A stretch of DNA of 64,000 nucleotides from JAAYTY01 sp964569245 (GCA_964569245.1 CAZMTK010000001.1:186001-250000); one strand, 5' to 3'. Counted from the first letter of the stretch, positions 17,667-26,431 are shown. Notes: generated by a model not told the origin, from the sequence alone. Made by a program: numbers and translations.

Positions 17667-20015
17667 ATGAAGCCAGGTCTGTGCGATCTTCACGTCCATT
17701 CCGTCAGGTCCAGGGCGTCGGAGTACTGGTTCCTGCGCGCCATGCAGGCGCCTGAGAGCCTCACGCCGCCCCAGCAGATCTACGAGCGCGCCATGGAACG
17801 CGGCATGAGCTTCGTGACGATAACCGACATAGACACCATGGAAGGCGTCATGGAGATTGCTCACCTCCCCGGAGTCGTCACGGGCGAGGAGGTGCGCACC
17901 TACCTGCACGGAAGCAAGGCCCTGCTGCACATCCTGGTATGGGGGCTGTCCCCGTCGGACCACGACGCCATAGCGAGGGAGAGGGGATCCTTCGAGGGAC
18001 TCGTGGAGCTTCTTCGCGACAGGAACCTTCCATTCGCCTTCGCCCACCCGCTGATGTTCCCCGGCGGGGGGATGATGAGCCTCGAGGACTTCGCGGGAAT
18101 CGTAAGATCGGTTCCGCTGGTCGAGACGCTCAACGGCCACAGGCCGGCCGTAGAGGCCGAGAGGCTCCCCGTCCTGGTTCGCGCTATTCGCGGAGACCCG
18201 GAATTCGCCGGCTTCGTTGGAGGATCCGACGATCACTGCGGAAGGTTCATCGGGCAGACCTGGACCGGCGTGCCTGGGGCCTCATCCGCATCGGCCTTCC
18301 TCGACGGCCTTAGGGCGGGGAGGGTGATGGCTGGAGGGGCGAGCGGGGGGGCCGTCAGATCCGCCTACTCCATCTACTCGATCGCCTACTCCTTCTACAG
18401 GGACAGGATGCTGTCCAAGCGCCTTCCGCTGTTCGCCTCCGCAGCGGCAGACAGGTTCTTCGTAGCGGGCGCGCACAAGGAGCCCACGCTCTGGCACCGC
18501 CTCGACCACGCCCTCCACACCGTCTATCACAGGGCGGTGATGAGCTCGGAGCAGAGCCCCGAGTCCTTCCTGCTGGAGGAGCTGCTCCAGGTCGGCAGGG
18601 ACCTGTGGGCCAGAGGCGCCCAGCAGACCGAGGGAATAGACGAGAAGACCTTCCAGGTCCTCAGCAGCACTACCAACCGGCTCATCGAGAGGTTCGGCGG
18701 CCTGCTACTCGGGAGGATGGCCGACGGGAGGATATTCGACGCCCTGGAGGCGTTCTCCGCCCTCATCCCGGTCGCGCTCCTCGGCGCCCCCTATCCGATG
18801 GCCTACTCGGCCGTCAGGAAGGGGAGGGCGGCCATGAGGGAGTACAGGCGGGGGCTGCCGGGGCTGGAGTACCCTCCCCGGCAGGCGGCACGGGCATGGG
18901 TGACCGACACCATAGACGACCTGAACGGAGTCTCCCGCACTCTGCAGAAGTTCAGCCAGATGGCTTCCGCCGGCGGGCGTCGTCTCGCCGTGGTGACCTC
19001 CCAGAAGCGCCCTCTCACCTTCGAGGGCTGGGTGGTCAACTTCCCTCCCATCCGGGAGTTCCCCGTGCCTAACTACGAGTCGAAGACCCTGTCCTTGCCT
19101 CCGTTCCTCGATCTCCTGAGGTTCCTCGACGAGGGCGGTTTCGAAACCGTCTACATCTCTACTCCCGGCCCGGTAGGGATCGCATCGCTTGGTGCGGCGA
19201 AGCTGCTCGGAATCCCCACCGTAGGCATCTACCACACGGACCTGCCGCGCCACGTAAGGCAGATAGTCCAGGACGGCCATCTCGGCGAGTTCGCGGCATG
19301 GGCCGTCGGGTGGTTCTACTCGGCCACCGATCTGGTGATGGTCCCGAGCCGCTACTACATGAGGGAACTGGAGATCCTCGGCATCCCCGGCGGGAGCATG
19401 ACGATCTTCCCGAGGGGCATAGATCTACGGGCGTTCTCCCCGGAATGGAGGGACGAGGGGTTCTTCGAGAAGTACGGCAGCTCCTCGGACGCGGTGAGGA
19501 TAGTCTATGTGGGACGCATCTCCTGGGAGAAGGATCTGGACATCCTGGCCGACGCGTTCATCGCGCTGCGTGAAAGAGGCGTCCAGGCCGAGCTGTTCAT
19601 AGTCGGCGACGGCCCATCGAAGCCCGAACTCTCGCAAAGGCTGTCGGAAAGGGGAGGGCGCTTCTGCGGCATACTCGATGGCGAGGCCCTTTCCAGGGCC
19701 TACGCCTCGGCCGACATATTCGCCTTTCCCAGCACCACCGACACGTTCGGCAACTCCGTTCTGGAGGCCCAGGCTTCCGGCGTGCCTGCGGTCGTGAGCG
19801 ACATGGGCGGACCCATGGAGATAGTCCGCCACGGCGAGACAGGTCTCGTCACCAGGGGGCGCGACGTAGGGAGCTTCACGGACGCCCTTGCCGCACTCTG
19901 CGCGGATGCTGCGCTCAGATCCTCGATGGGTCGTGCGGCCCGAGCCCTTGCCGAGGAGAGGACCTGGGAGAAGGCCTTCGATCAGGTCTGGCGGGAGGCC
20001 CCCTCGGCGGATTGA
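17667..20015 (+). CDS. PHP phosphoesterase domain fused to a GT4 glycosyltransferase
   Basis: A 782-residue two-domain protein. Residues 1-240 are a PHP metal hydrolase: DLHVHS (His9, His11), TDIDT, TGEEV, FAHPLMFPGG and GSDDHCG supply the metal ligands. Residues about 395-780 form a GT-B glycosyltransferase of family 4: VVTSQKRP, GIYHTDLP, VPSRYYMRELE, YVGRISWEKDLDIL, and the nucleotide-sugar signature FGNSVLEAQASG followed by GGPMEIV. A helical linker of about 150 residues joins them. The ATG at 17667 has GGAGG upstream. The enzyme probably makes a cell-surface glycolipid, with the PHP part removing a phosphate or acting on the product. It follows the B12 genes by 30 nt but need not share their control. 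Confidence 0.85.
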   Translation: MKPGLCDLHVHSVRSRASEYWFLRAMQAPESLTPPQQIYERAMERGMSFVTITDIDTMEGVMEIAHLPGVVTGEEVRTYLHGSKALLHILVWGLSPSDHDAIARERGSFEGLVELLRDRNLPFAFAHPLMFPGGGMMSLEDFAGIVRSVPLVETLNGHRPAVEAERLPVLVRAIRGDPEFAGFVGGSDDHCGRFIGQTWTGVPGASSASAFLDGLRAGRVMAGGASGGAVRSAYSIYSIAYSFYRDRMLSKRLPLFASAAADRFFVAGAHKEPTLWHRLDHALHTVYHRAVMSSEQSPESFLLEELLQVGRDLWARGAQQTEGIDEKTFQVLSSTTNRLIERFGGLLLGRMADGRIFDALEAFSALIPVALLGAPYPMAYSAVRKGRAAMREYRRGLPGLEYPPRQAARAWVTDTIDDLNGVSRTLQKFSQMASAGGRRLAVVTSQKRPLTFEGWVVNFPPIREFPVPNYESKTLSLPPFLDLLRFLDEGGFETVYISTPGPVGIASLGAAKLLGIPTVGIYHTDLPRHVRQIVQDGHLGEFAAWAVGWFYSATDLVMVPSRYYMRELEILGIPGGSMTIFPRGIDLRAFSPEWRDEGFFEKYGSSSDAVRIVYVGRISWEKDLDILADAFIALRERGVQAELFIVGDGPSKPELSQRLSERGGRFCGILDGEALSRAYASADIFAFPSTTDTFGNSVLEAQASGVPAVVSDMGGPMEIVRHGETGLVTRGRDVGSFTDALAALCADAALRSSMGRAARALAEERTWEKAFDQVWREAPSAD

Positions 20016-20129
20016 GGCGCCCGGCTGCCGTTCTGTCGCCACGCCTCGCTCCGGGCAGAGGGCCATCTCGCCGGAAGGCTCAGCGAGTTATCCGGCGAAG
20101 CGCCGAGTTGCGCCAGCGGCAGAGCTGAT
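20016..20129. other. Spacer between glycosyltransferase gene and tRNA-Pro
   Basis: This 114-nt stretch contains GCCGGA/TCCGGC complementary arms separated by 15 nt but no T-tract. No gene or clear terminator is seen. Confidence 0.3.
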
Positions 20130-20206
20130 TGGTCGGGGCGGCCGGAGTTGAACCGGCGACCCCCTGCTCCCAAAGCAGGTGCGCTACCGGGCTGCGCCAC
20201 GCCCCG
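20130..20206 (-). tRNA. tRNA-Pro (anticodon TGG)
   Basis: The minus strand folds into a complete cloverleaf of 77 nt including an encoded CCA. The acceptor stem is CGGGGCG/CGCCCCG, the anticodon stem CCTGC/GCAGG carries the loop TTTGGGA (anticodon TGG), and the T-arm is CCGG-TTCAACT-CCGG. It is flanked by plus-strand genes and therefore has its own transcription unit. A TAGAAT about 10 nt upstream of the 5' end is a candidate -10 box. Confidence 0.95.
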
Positions 20207-20251
20207 ACGCGAGCCATTCTAATCTCCGCCCGGGCGTTCGCACAGGGCGTA

Positions 20252-20280
20252 TTGACCTGCTGGACCGCCTGCCCGATATC
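20252..20280 (+). promoter_or_regulatory. Candidate sigma70-type promoter for the M14 peptidase gene
   Basis: TTGACC (20252-20257), a 17-nt spacer and GATATC (20275-20280) lie 43 nt before the ATG of the carboxypeptidase gene. The spacing is ideal and the -35 matches 5 of 6; the -10 is weaker. Confidence 0.4.
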
Positions 20281-20323
20281 TCCCGAAGCCGGGAATATCC
20301 GTACAGAAAGGCTTGGAGGCAGC

Positions 20324-21931
20324 ATGTCGCCAGTTCCTCTTCTCGCGTTGCTCCTGCTCGACTTCTCACCCGCATCATGGCGCTCGGTCATCGTGGGTCC
20401 GGTCGGTCCGGTGGAGCTGAAGCTGTTCCAGGAGCATGGCTTCGACATCGAGGGCGTACACGGGGACATGGCTAGACTCTATGTGGACGACGACAGGCTC
20501 TACGCGCTCGAGAGCATGGGCTTCGCCGCGATCCCCGTCGTCTCCCCGGAGCCCCTCGTGCCCTATCCTTCGATCGACGCGCTCTACGACACTCTCGAGG
20601 CAATAACGGCCCGCCATCCCGACATCTGCCGCCTCGAACAGGTCGGCACCACGGTCCAGGGCAGACAGATCCTTGCAGTCGTGGTCTCCGACAACGTGGG
20701 TGCGGAGGAGGTCGAGCCCGAGTTCAGAGTCATCGCCGCCATCCACGGCGACGAGAAGACCAGCGCGATGGTCGCCCTGAACTACCTCCGCAACCTGGCC
20801 GACTTCTCGGAGACGAGTCCCATGTGCCAGTACGTGGTGCAGAACTCCGAAACCTGGGTCGTCCCTGTGATGAATCCCGACGGATACAGCAGCAACTCCC
20901 GATACAACGCCCACGGCGTTGATCTGAACAGGAACCTCAGCTACATGTGGCAGCCTGGGGCGGGAGGGGGCTCGAGCCCCTTCAGCGAACCCGAGACGTG
21001 CGCCCTCCGTGACCTGACCATGACCGCCTGGCCGGCGCAGAACTCCTACGAGAACCCGTTCTGCGCAAGCCTCTCGATGCACGGAGGCGAGGCCTGCTTC
21101 AACTACGTCTGGAACTACAGCTCCGCCGCGGTCCAGGATACGCTCCTCATAGTCGACATGGGGGAGAGATACGCCGACCTCTGCCAGGTGCCCGGCTTCT
21201 GGGTGACCGAGGGCTGGGCGTGGTACGTGATAACCGGTGATGTCAACGACTGGAGCTACGGCGAGTACGGAGGAATCGACCATACGATCGAGGTCCACAT
21301 CGACAAGCAGGCCTCCGACTGGCCCGGCGTGTCGGCCCAGCACTACATGTCCATCCTCGATTTCTTCGAGAACGCCGTCTCGGGCATCTGGGGAACCGTC
21401 ACTGACGGATTCGGACAGCCCCTCGACGCGAACCTCCAGATCACGATGTGGGACGGCGGCGACTCGCAGCCGCTGCGCTTCTGCAGGACCGACGTCACGA
21501 TGGGTGATTACGCGAAGCCGACCCTCCCGGGAACCTACAGCGTCACCGCCACCGTCGCAGGATACCCTCCGCAGACCGTGAACGACGTCGCAGTGGCAGC
21601 AGGGCAGAGGGTCGAGGTGAGCTTCGTGTTCGGCGTCCAGGGCTCGCCAGGTCCGGGAGGGGATCCGTCCGGCTGCGTCTCGCTGGAGGTGCGGCCCAAT
21701 CCTTCCACGGGTCCCGTGACATTCTCGTGCTCGACAGGCGAGGGCGGTCTCCTGAAGGTCTTCGACCTCTCGGGCAGGATGGTTTACGACGAGAATCTGC
21801 CCCCCGGGGCGGTCGAGCTGCAATGGGATTTCACGACGAGCGAAGGCGCAAGGCTGCCGTCCGGAGTCTATGTCGCCGGGCTGTCCTCCAGAGGGGCGAT
21901 CGCCTCCAGGCTTCTCGTCCTGGACAGGTAG
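20324..21931 (+). CDS. Secreted zinc carboxypeptidase (M14) with C-terminal sorting-type domain
   Basis: A 535-residue exported metallopeptidase. A short signal (LLALLLL) precedes a propeptide-like region. The M14 fold supplies His141 and Glu144 (IHGDEK), the substrate-binding GVDLNRNL (198-205), His253 (SMHGGE) as third zinc ligand and Glu323 (HTIEVH) as catalytic base. An Ig-like carboxypeptidase regulatory domain (GIWGTVTDGFGQPLDA, about 370-445) follows. The last 80 residues begin RPNPSTGP and contain LKVFDLSGRMVYD, the module used as a sorting signal or FlgD-like Ig tail in FCB bacteria. The ATG at 20324 has TTGGAGG upstream; longer frames read through the antisense of tRNA-Pro. It likely degrades external peptides. 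Confidence 0.88.
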   Translation: MSPVPLLALLLLDFSPASWRSVIVGPVGPVELKLFQEHGFDIEGVHGDMARLYVDDDRLYALESMGFAAIPVVSPEPLVPYPSIDALYDTLEAITARHPDICRLEQVGTTVQGRQILAVVVSDNVGAEEVEPEFRVIAAIHGDEKTSAMVALNYLRNLADFSETSPMCQYVVQNSETWVVPVMNPDGYSSNSRYNAHGVDLNRNLSYMWQPGAGGGSSPFSEPETCALRDLTMTAWPAQNSYENPFCASLSMHGGEACFNYVWNYSSAAVQDTLLIVDMGERYADLCQVPGFWVTEGWAWYVITGDVNDWSYGEYGGIDHTIEVHIDKQASDWPGVSAQHYMSILDFFENAVSGIWGTVTDGFGQPLDANLQITMWDGGDSQPLRFCRTDVTMGDYAKPTLPGTYSVTATVAGYPPQTVNDVAVAAGQRVEVSFVFGVQGSPGPGGDPSGCVSLEVRPNPSTGPVTFSCSTGEGGLLKVFDLSGRMVYDENLPPGAVELQWDFTTSEGARLPSGVYVAGLSSRGAIASRLLVLDR

Positions 21932-21940
21932 AGGGAGGAT

Positions 21941-21955
21941 GCCCCCGAAAGGGGC
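21941..21955 (+). terminator. Weak hairpin after the M14 peptidase gene
   Basis: GCCCC-CGAAA-GGGGC forms a tight 5-bp stem 9 nt after the stop, followed only by TTGAG. It could be a weak or factor-assisted terminator. Confidence 0.3.
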
Positions 21956-21986
21956 TTGAGCCTGCAGCCCGGTTGTGCGATATTAT
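21956..21986 (+). promoter_or_regulatory. Candidate promoter for rpmA
   Basis: TTGAGC (21956-21961) and TATTAT (21981-21986) are separated by 19 nt, slightly long. The box lies about 120 nt upstream of the L27 start, leaving room for a structured leader. Confidence 0.35.
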
Positions 21987-22044
21987 CTCCCGTGCCCGAG
22001 GTTGGGCGCTAGAACGAGTAACTGCTGCAGAGAAGGCATAGCCT

Positions 22045-22077
22045 GGAGCGTGCCCGGCACGTAGCTGGGTGCGCTCC
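22045..22077 (+). promoter_or_regulatory. Long hairpin in the L27 mRNA leader
   Basis: An 11-bp stem, GGAGCGTGCCC with GGGTGCGCTCC (two G-U pairs), closes an 11-nt loop. It ends 18 nt before the SD GGAGG (22096) of rpmA and could modulate translation or processing. Confidence 0.45.
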
Positions 22078-22107
22078 TGGACGAGATTCGGCTCCGGAGG
22101 TAGAGCG

Positions 22108-22359
22108 ATGGCCCACAAGAAGTCAGGATCCAGCTCCCGCAACGGCAGGGACACCATCGGCAAGTGCCTCGGAGTGAAGGCTCCCGCGGGCAGCCTGGTG
22201 AAGGCAGGCACGATCCTCGCCAGGCAGAGGGGAACCACGATCCACCCCGGAAGGAATGTAGGGCTCGGCTCCGATTACACGCTTTTCGCGACAGCCGACG
22301 GAAGAGTGAAGTTCCACACCTCCGGGGCTCGCAGGGTGGTCTCCGTGCTGCCAGAATAG
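22108..22359 (+). CDS. rpmA: 50S ribosomal protein L27
   Basis: An 83-residue protein starting MAHKKSGSSSRNGRD with the characteristic L27 core (GTTIHPGRNVGLGSDYTLFA). L27 contributes its N-terminal tail to the peptidyl-transferase centre. The ATG at 22108 has GGAGG 7 nt upstream. The usual upstream partner gene for L21 (rplU) is not present; the gene is preceded by an M14 peptidase and followed after 10 nt by imidazolonepropionase. It has its own leader with a strong hairpin. Confidence 0.95.
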   Translation: MAHKKSGSSSRNGRDTIGKCLGVKAPAGSLVKAGTILARQRGTTIHPGRNVGLGSDYTLFATADGRVKFHTSGARRVVSVLPE

Positions 22360-22369
22360 TCCGGCCCGC

Positions 22370-23662
22370 ATGCCGCAGGCCGATTTCCTGCTCATACACG
22401 CAGGACAGCTCCTCACCCTCGCCGGTCCTCCCGGACCCCGCAGAGGAGGGCTGGCATCCGAGCTGTCGGTCGTCGCCGACGGCGCGCTCGCATCCATGAA
22501 CGGCAGGGTGGTCTGGGTCGGCGGAACGGACTCAGCCGCAAGGTCCGTGTCGCTGACTCCCGGCGCGGAGGTGCTCGACGCCTCCGGCGGAGTGGTGGCT
22601 CCGGGATTCGTGGACTCGCACACTCATCCTCTCTTCGCGGGATCCAGGGCTGCGGAGTTCGGACAGAGGGCTGCAGGAGCCACTTACGAGGAGATCGCGA
22701 GCTCGGGCGGCGGGATCGCCAGCACGGTCTGCGCGACAAGGATGGCATCGCGCGAGGAGATCTCGAGGAACCTGCGCTCCGCCCTCGGCAGGATGCTCAT
22801 GCACGGGACCACTACGGTGGAGGCCAAGAGCGGCTACGGGCTGGACATGGACACCGAGCTGGCGTGCCTCGAGACGCTTGCAGAGGTGGCCCGTGAATGG
22901 CCGCAGAAGATCGTCCCCACGTTCATGGGACCGCATGCCGTCCCTTCGGACTTCCATGGAGACTCCGACGGATACCTCGACTTCGTCATCGGGGAGGTGC
23001 TCCCGGTGGTCGCCTCTCGCGGGCTCGCGCTGTTCGCGGACATCTTCTGCGAAAAGGGGGCATTCGACGCCGACCAGAGCAGGAGGTTCCTCGAGGCAGC
23101 CCGGGATCTCGGGCTCGAGCCCAGGATCCACGCCGACGAGCTTACGGAATGCGGCGGCGCCATCGTAGCTTCGAAGGTCCGGGCCAGGAGCGCCGACCAT
23201 CTCCTCCAGGCATCCGACGACGGCCTGAAAGCGCTGGCCTCGAGCGGGACAGTAGCGACGCTGCTGCCTGGAACCGCCTTCTTCCTCGGAAAGGAGTTCC
23301 CGGACGCCCGCAGGTTCTTCGCTGCAGGAGTGCCCGTCGCGCTCGCCACGGATTTCAACCCCGGGAGCTGCTTCACCGAGTCCATGCCCCTGATCCTCAG
23401 CATCGCGGTCTGCAGGTGCAGGATGACAGTCGAGCAGGCTCTCGTTTCGGCAACCGTCAACGGCGCCGAGTCCCTCGGTCTGGGCGGCAGGAAGGGGGCG
23501 CTGGCGCCCGGCTTCGACGCCGATTTCACGCTGTGGGATATCGACGACTACAGGGGGATACCCTATCATCTCGCCTTCCCAGATATTCTAACGGTACGTA
23601 TAGGGGGTTCGAAAGCTGGGGGTCTGGCTTTGGCGACTCCGGACACTGCGGCTAGATGGTAG
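22370..23662 (+). CDS. hutI: Imidazolonepropionase
   Basis: A 430-residue amidohydrolase that opens imidazolone-5-propionate to N-formimino-L-glutamate in histidine breakdown. PGFVDSHTHPLFAGSRAAEF contains the metal-binding His84 and His86, and the family blocks EAKSGYGLD, HADE, ATDFNPGS and GALAPGFDADF are present. The N-terminus (ADFLLIHAGQLLT) looks complete. There is no obvious SD before the ATG at 22370, so it may be read by ribosomes leaving rpmA. No hutH or hutU is nearby. The stop overlaps the start of the TPR gene. Confidence 0.9.
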   Translation: MPQADFLLIHAGQLLTLAGPPGPRRGGLASELSVVADGALASMNGRVVWVGGTDSAARSVSLTPGAEVLDASGGVVAPGFVDSHTHPLFAGSRAAEFGQRAAGATYEEIASSGGGIASTVCATRMASREEISRNLRSALGRMLMHGTTTVEAKSGYGLDMDTELACLETLAEVAREWPQKIVPTFMGPHAVPSDFHGDSDGYLDFVIGEVLPVVASRGLALFADIFCEKGAFDADQSRRFLEAARDLGLEPRIHADELTECGGAIVASKVRARSADHLLQASDDGLKALASSGTVATLLPGTAFFLGKEFPDARRFFAAGVPVALATDFNPGSCFTESMPLILSIAVCRCRMTVEQALVSATVNGAESLGLGGRKGALAPGFDADFTLWDIDDYRGIPYHLAFPDILTVRIGGSKAGGLALATPDTAARW

Positions 23663-26157
23663 ATATCGCGCTTCGCAAGAAGGCTCACGAGCTTGTCCAG
23701 AAGGGCAAGCTGGACAATGCATTACGCGTCTTCGAGGTGATCCTGAAGGAGGATCCTGAAGATGCCTCCATATTCAACAGCATCGGAGACGTCCTCCTCA
23801 AGCTGAAGCGACGGGAGGAAGCGCTCGAGAACTTCGCCCGCGCGTCCCAGCTCTACCTGAAGGACGGCCTGCACATGGTGGCCCTGTCGGTGTGCAGGAA
23901 GGCTCTCAGGGCGGATCCTGAATACGCGCTTGCGCACTATCTGATGGGCGTCTGCTTCGAGGAGCAGTCCAAGCCCGACCAGGCCCGTCGCGAGTACATC
24001 CTCTACCTGCGAAGCAAGCCCGAAAAGGGCGCAGAATACGTGCTGAACTCGCTTCTATCCCTCACGAAGCTCGATCCGGAGGACAGGAGCTGGGTGGTCA
24101 GGCTCGCGAGGACCGCGTTCGTCCAGCGCAAGGAGGGGATACTCGACCGTTGCGTATCCATGGCTGCTGAACGCGGATTCCCCGAGCACAAGAAGCTCGT
24201 TCAGATGCTGGACGAACTCCGTGCGCTCCTGAGAGCCGGGCAGGCGGCCGGAGCCGGCACGCCCGTCGTCCCGGCCGTCGAAGCGCCGGCAGTGCCCTCC
24301 GGCTTGCGTACCGAGGACGGTGAGGCGGCGGAAGGCATCGGGACGCAGCTCGAGGAACCGGCTCGCGAGGAGGCAGCGGATCAGGCCGAAGCGGCTGTCG
24401 AACAGGAGGACTCGGCGGAGCTTGTGGTACCGCCCGACCTCGGGTCGTTCGAGGCCGTGCTGATGGATCAGGACGGGGAAGAGCCTGTCGAGACAGTGTC
24501 GGGCTCGATCGCAGCGGAGGAAGAGGAGCCGGCGGTCTCGGAGGAGGAGTATCCGGGGCCTGCGGAGCCGGCGGTCTCGGAGGAGGAGGAGTATCCGGGG
24601 NNNNNNNNNNNNNNNNNNNNNNNNNNNNNNNNNNNNNNNNNNNNNNNNNNNNNNNNNNNNNNNNNNNNNNNNNNNNNNNNNNNNNNNNNNNNNNNNNNNN
24701 CTGCGGAGCCGGCGGTCTCGGAGGAGGAGGAGTATCCGGGGCCTGCGGAGCCGGCAGCTTCCGAAGAGGAGCTTTCTGCTCCGGCTGTGTCGCCCTTGCC
24801 CGTGGATGGCGAGGCACGGTTGGAGGAGGAGCCAGTAGCTCAGGCGCCTGCGTCCGTGGAGGCCGGGAATGAATTGGCGCCCCGGGCGCAGGTCCGGCCC
24901 GAGCCGGTCCGCCGGGTAGTCAGAAAGGTCAAGAAGCGCAGACCGGAACCTGCGGAGTCAGCAGGACCGCAGACCGCTCAGCCCCGCTTGGCCGAGCCCT
25001 CTGCGCCCTCGATTGCCCTCGAGCAGGCGGGCTTCGAATCTGCCGACTTCGTCGAGGAGGAGGCCGGAGCCGAGGAGGAGGACTTCAGACCGAGGAAGCG
25101 TCTCGGCGAGTACTTCGTGGCTGACGGCCTGCTGAAGGCGAGCGACGTTCTGAGAGCGCTGGAGGTGCAGGCTTCCTCGAAGGAATACAGACGTCTCGGC
25201 GACGTGCTCGTAGAGATGTCGCTCGTCTCGGTCCGGCAGGTCAGAGAGGCCCTCTCCCGCCAGGTTGCGGACATGAGGAGGAGGCTGGAACGAAGCCCTG
25301 CGGACGCCCTCGGCTGGGTGGAGCTCGGAAACCTGCTTCTCGACGTCAGCGATTTCTACGGCGCTGTCGAGGCCTATCTGAAGGCTGCCGAGATCTATCG
25401 AGCGACCGGCAGGGAGAAGATGGTCTTCGAGCTTCTCGAAGGCGTGCTCGACATATGCCCCGAGTCCCTCGCCGCAGCCAGAGAGCTCGTGAGGATAAGG
25501 AGTTCGCTGGGTCCCCAAGGCCAGGCCCGATCCCTCTACCGGCTCGCTGTCGCCTACCTTCTGAACGACAGCCCCCACGAGGCCGTAGCTGCTCTGGAAG
25601 CCTCTGTCCAGGCGGATCCGAGCTTCGGGATGGCTGCCTCCTTGCTGGAGGGCGTCAGACCTGGTATCGCGGCCGATCTCGAGAACTACGCTGACATCGC
25701 TTCCATCCTCGCCGATATAGACAAGATGTTCGACCAGGACTCGGCCCGAGCTCTCGCCGGTCTCGTGAAGGAGTTCCAGGAGGGTGTTCGTGACGCTGTT
25801 TCGCCGGACGACCACCAGACCCACTACGACCTCGGCATAGCCTACCGCGAGATGGGGCTGCTTCGTGAAGCGATCGCTGAGTTCAACCAGGTTCTCCAGA
25901 GTCCGGAGCACAGGCTGAGGGCCAGGGAGATGCTCGGGCGCTGCTTCCACGACATGGGGCGCTACGACGAGGCCGAGGAGCAGTTCCAGAAGGGGCTCAG
26001 CATTGCCGGCAAGGACGGGACCTCGCTTGTCGGCTTCCATCTCAACCTCGCGCGGGTGTACGAGGCCACCGGCAGGAAGCGCCAGGCCGAGGCCGAGAGG
26101 AAGGCCGCGGCCCGTATCGACCCTGTGCTCGCGACGATCCAGGACCACCTGGAATAG
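23656..26157 (+). CDS. TPR-repeat protein with low-complexity acidic repeats and GspE-N-like domain
   Basis: Residues 1-200 are TPR helices (NALRVFEVILKEDPEDASIF and following). Residues about 210-450 are an acidic Pro/Glu-rich linker with 14-residue repeats of the type EEEEYPGPAEPAVS, interrupted by a 100-N assembly gap, so true length is unknown. Around 480-530 there is a GspE/MshE N-terminal-like module (LGEYFVADGLLKASDVLRAL, then RLGDVLVEMSLVSVRQVREA). The rest is more TPRs (HYDLGIAYREMGLLREAIAEF). The ATG overlaps the hutI stop. No signal peptide is seen. Position upstream of pilT and the GspE-N-like part suggest a scaffold for type IV pilus or secretion ATPases. Confidence 0.75.
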   Translation: MVDIALRKKAHELVQKGKLDNALRVFEVILKEDPEDASIFNSIGDVLLKLKRREEALENFARASQLYLKDGLHMVALSVCRKALRADPEYALAHYLMGVCFEEQSKPDQARREYILYLRSKPEKGAEYVLNSLLSLTKLDPEDRSWVVRLARTAFVQRKEGILDRCVSMAAERGFPEHKKLVQMLDELRALLRAGQAAGAGTPVVPAVEAPAVPSGLRTEDGEAAEGIGTQLEEPAREEAADQAEAAVEQEDSAELVVPPDLGSFEAVLMDQDGEEPVETVSGSIAAEEEEPAVSEEEYPGPAEPAVSEEEEYPGXXXXXXXXXXXXXXXXXXXXXXXXXXXXXXXXXXAEPAVSEEEEYPGPAEPAASEEELSAPAVSPLPVDGEARLEEEPVAQAPASVEAGNELAPRAQVRPEPVRRVVRKVKKRRPEPAESAGPQTAQPRLAEPSAPSIALEQAGFESADFVEEEAGAEEEDFRPRKRLGEYFVADGLLKASDVLRALEVQASSKEYRRLGDVLVEMSLVSVRQVREALSRQVADMRRRLERSPADALGWVELGNLLLDVSDFYGAVEAYLKAAEIYRATGREKMVFELLEGVLDICPESLAAARELVRIRSSLGPQGQARSLYRLAVAYLLNDSPHEAVAALEASVQADPSFGMAASLLEGVRPGIAADLENYADIASILADIDKMFDQDSARALAGLVKEFQEGVRDAVSPDDHQTHYDLGIAYREMGLLREAIAEFNQVLQSPEHRLRAREMLGRCFHDMGRYDEAEEQFQKGLSIAGKDGTSLVGFHLNLARVYEATGRKRQAEAERKAAARIDPVLATIQDHLE
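24601..24700. other. Assembly gap (100 N) in a coding tandem repeat
   Basis: Exactly 100 N replace part of a 42-nt tandem repeat encoding EEEEYPGPAEPAVS. Flanks on both sides carry the same unit, so short-read assembly probably collapsed here. The frame happens to continue across the gap. Confidence 0.95.
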
Positions 26158-26431
26158 ACTCCCTTCTGCGACCAGGTGCTGCTTCACCGGCAGAAGCCCG
26201 GTTCCTCCCGTTCAGGTCTCCCTGCCGGCAGCGCGGGTGGATTTCAGGGTTGCCCTGAAAGCGCGATTGTAGTAAAACTCGTGCAGCATCATCCGGGGAG
26301 CCGGCTCCCCGGCAGCAGGTGACGGGCACCGGGCCGTCACGGACGCGACGTCTTGGGCGACTTCGCGAAAGTCTTGCCTGCCTGCGTCATGCACTGGCTG
26401 ACGGTTCGGGCATGCAGAAGGAGGGTGGGCC
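26158..26431. other. Structured leader upstream of pilT
   Basis: This 274-nt gap holds no gene. It contains an inverted repeat TTTCAGGG-TTG-CCCTGAAA (26242-26260), a perfect 20-nt palindrome at 26293-26312 (arms CCGGGGAGCC and GGCTCCCCGG), and GTGACGG/CCGTCAC arms at 26319-26340. A candidate promoter, TTGCCC (26250-26255), 17 nt, TAAAAC (26273-26278), has its -35 inside the first inverted repeat, which could be an operator. Confidence 0.4.
26250..26278 (+). promoter_or_regulatory. Candidate promoter overlapping an inverted repeat (pilT operon)
   Basis: TTGCCC and TAAAAC with a 17-nt spacer. The 8-bp inverted repeat TTTCAGGG/CCCTGAAA (26242-26260) covers the -35, so a dimeric repressor could bind there. 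Confidence 0.35.

Noticed and set aside
20129..20323. Extended N-terminus of the M14 peptidase
   Set aside because: The extension reads through the complement of tRNA-Pro and a promoter-like site; ATG 20324 has TTGGAGG and a signal peptide.
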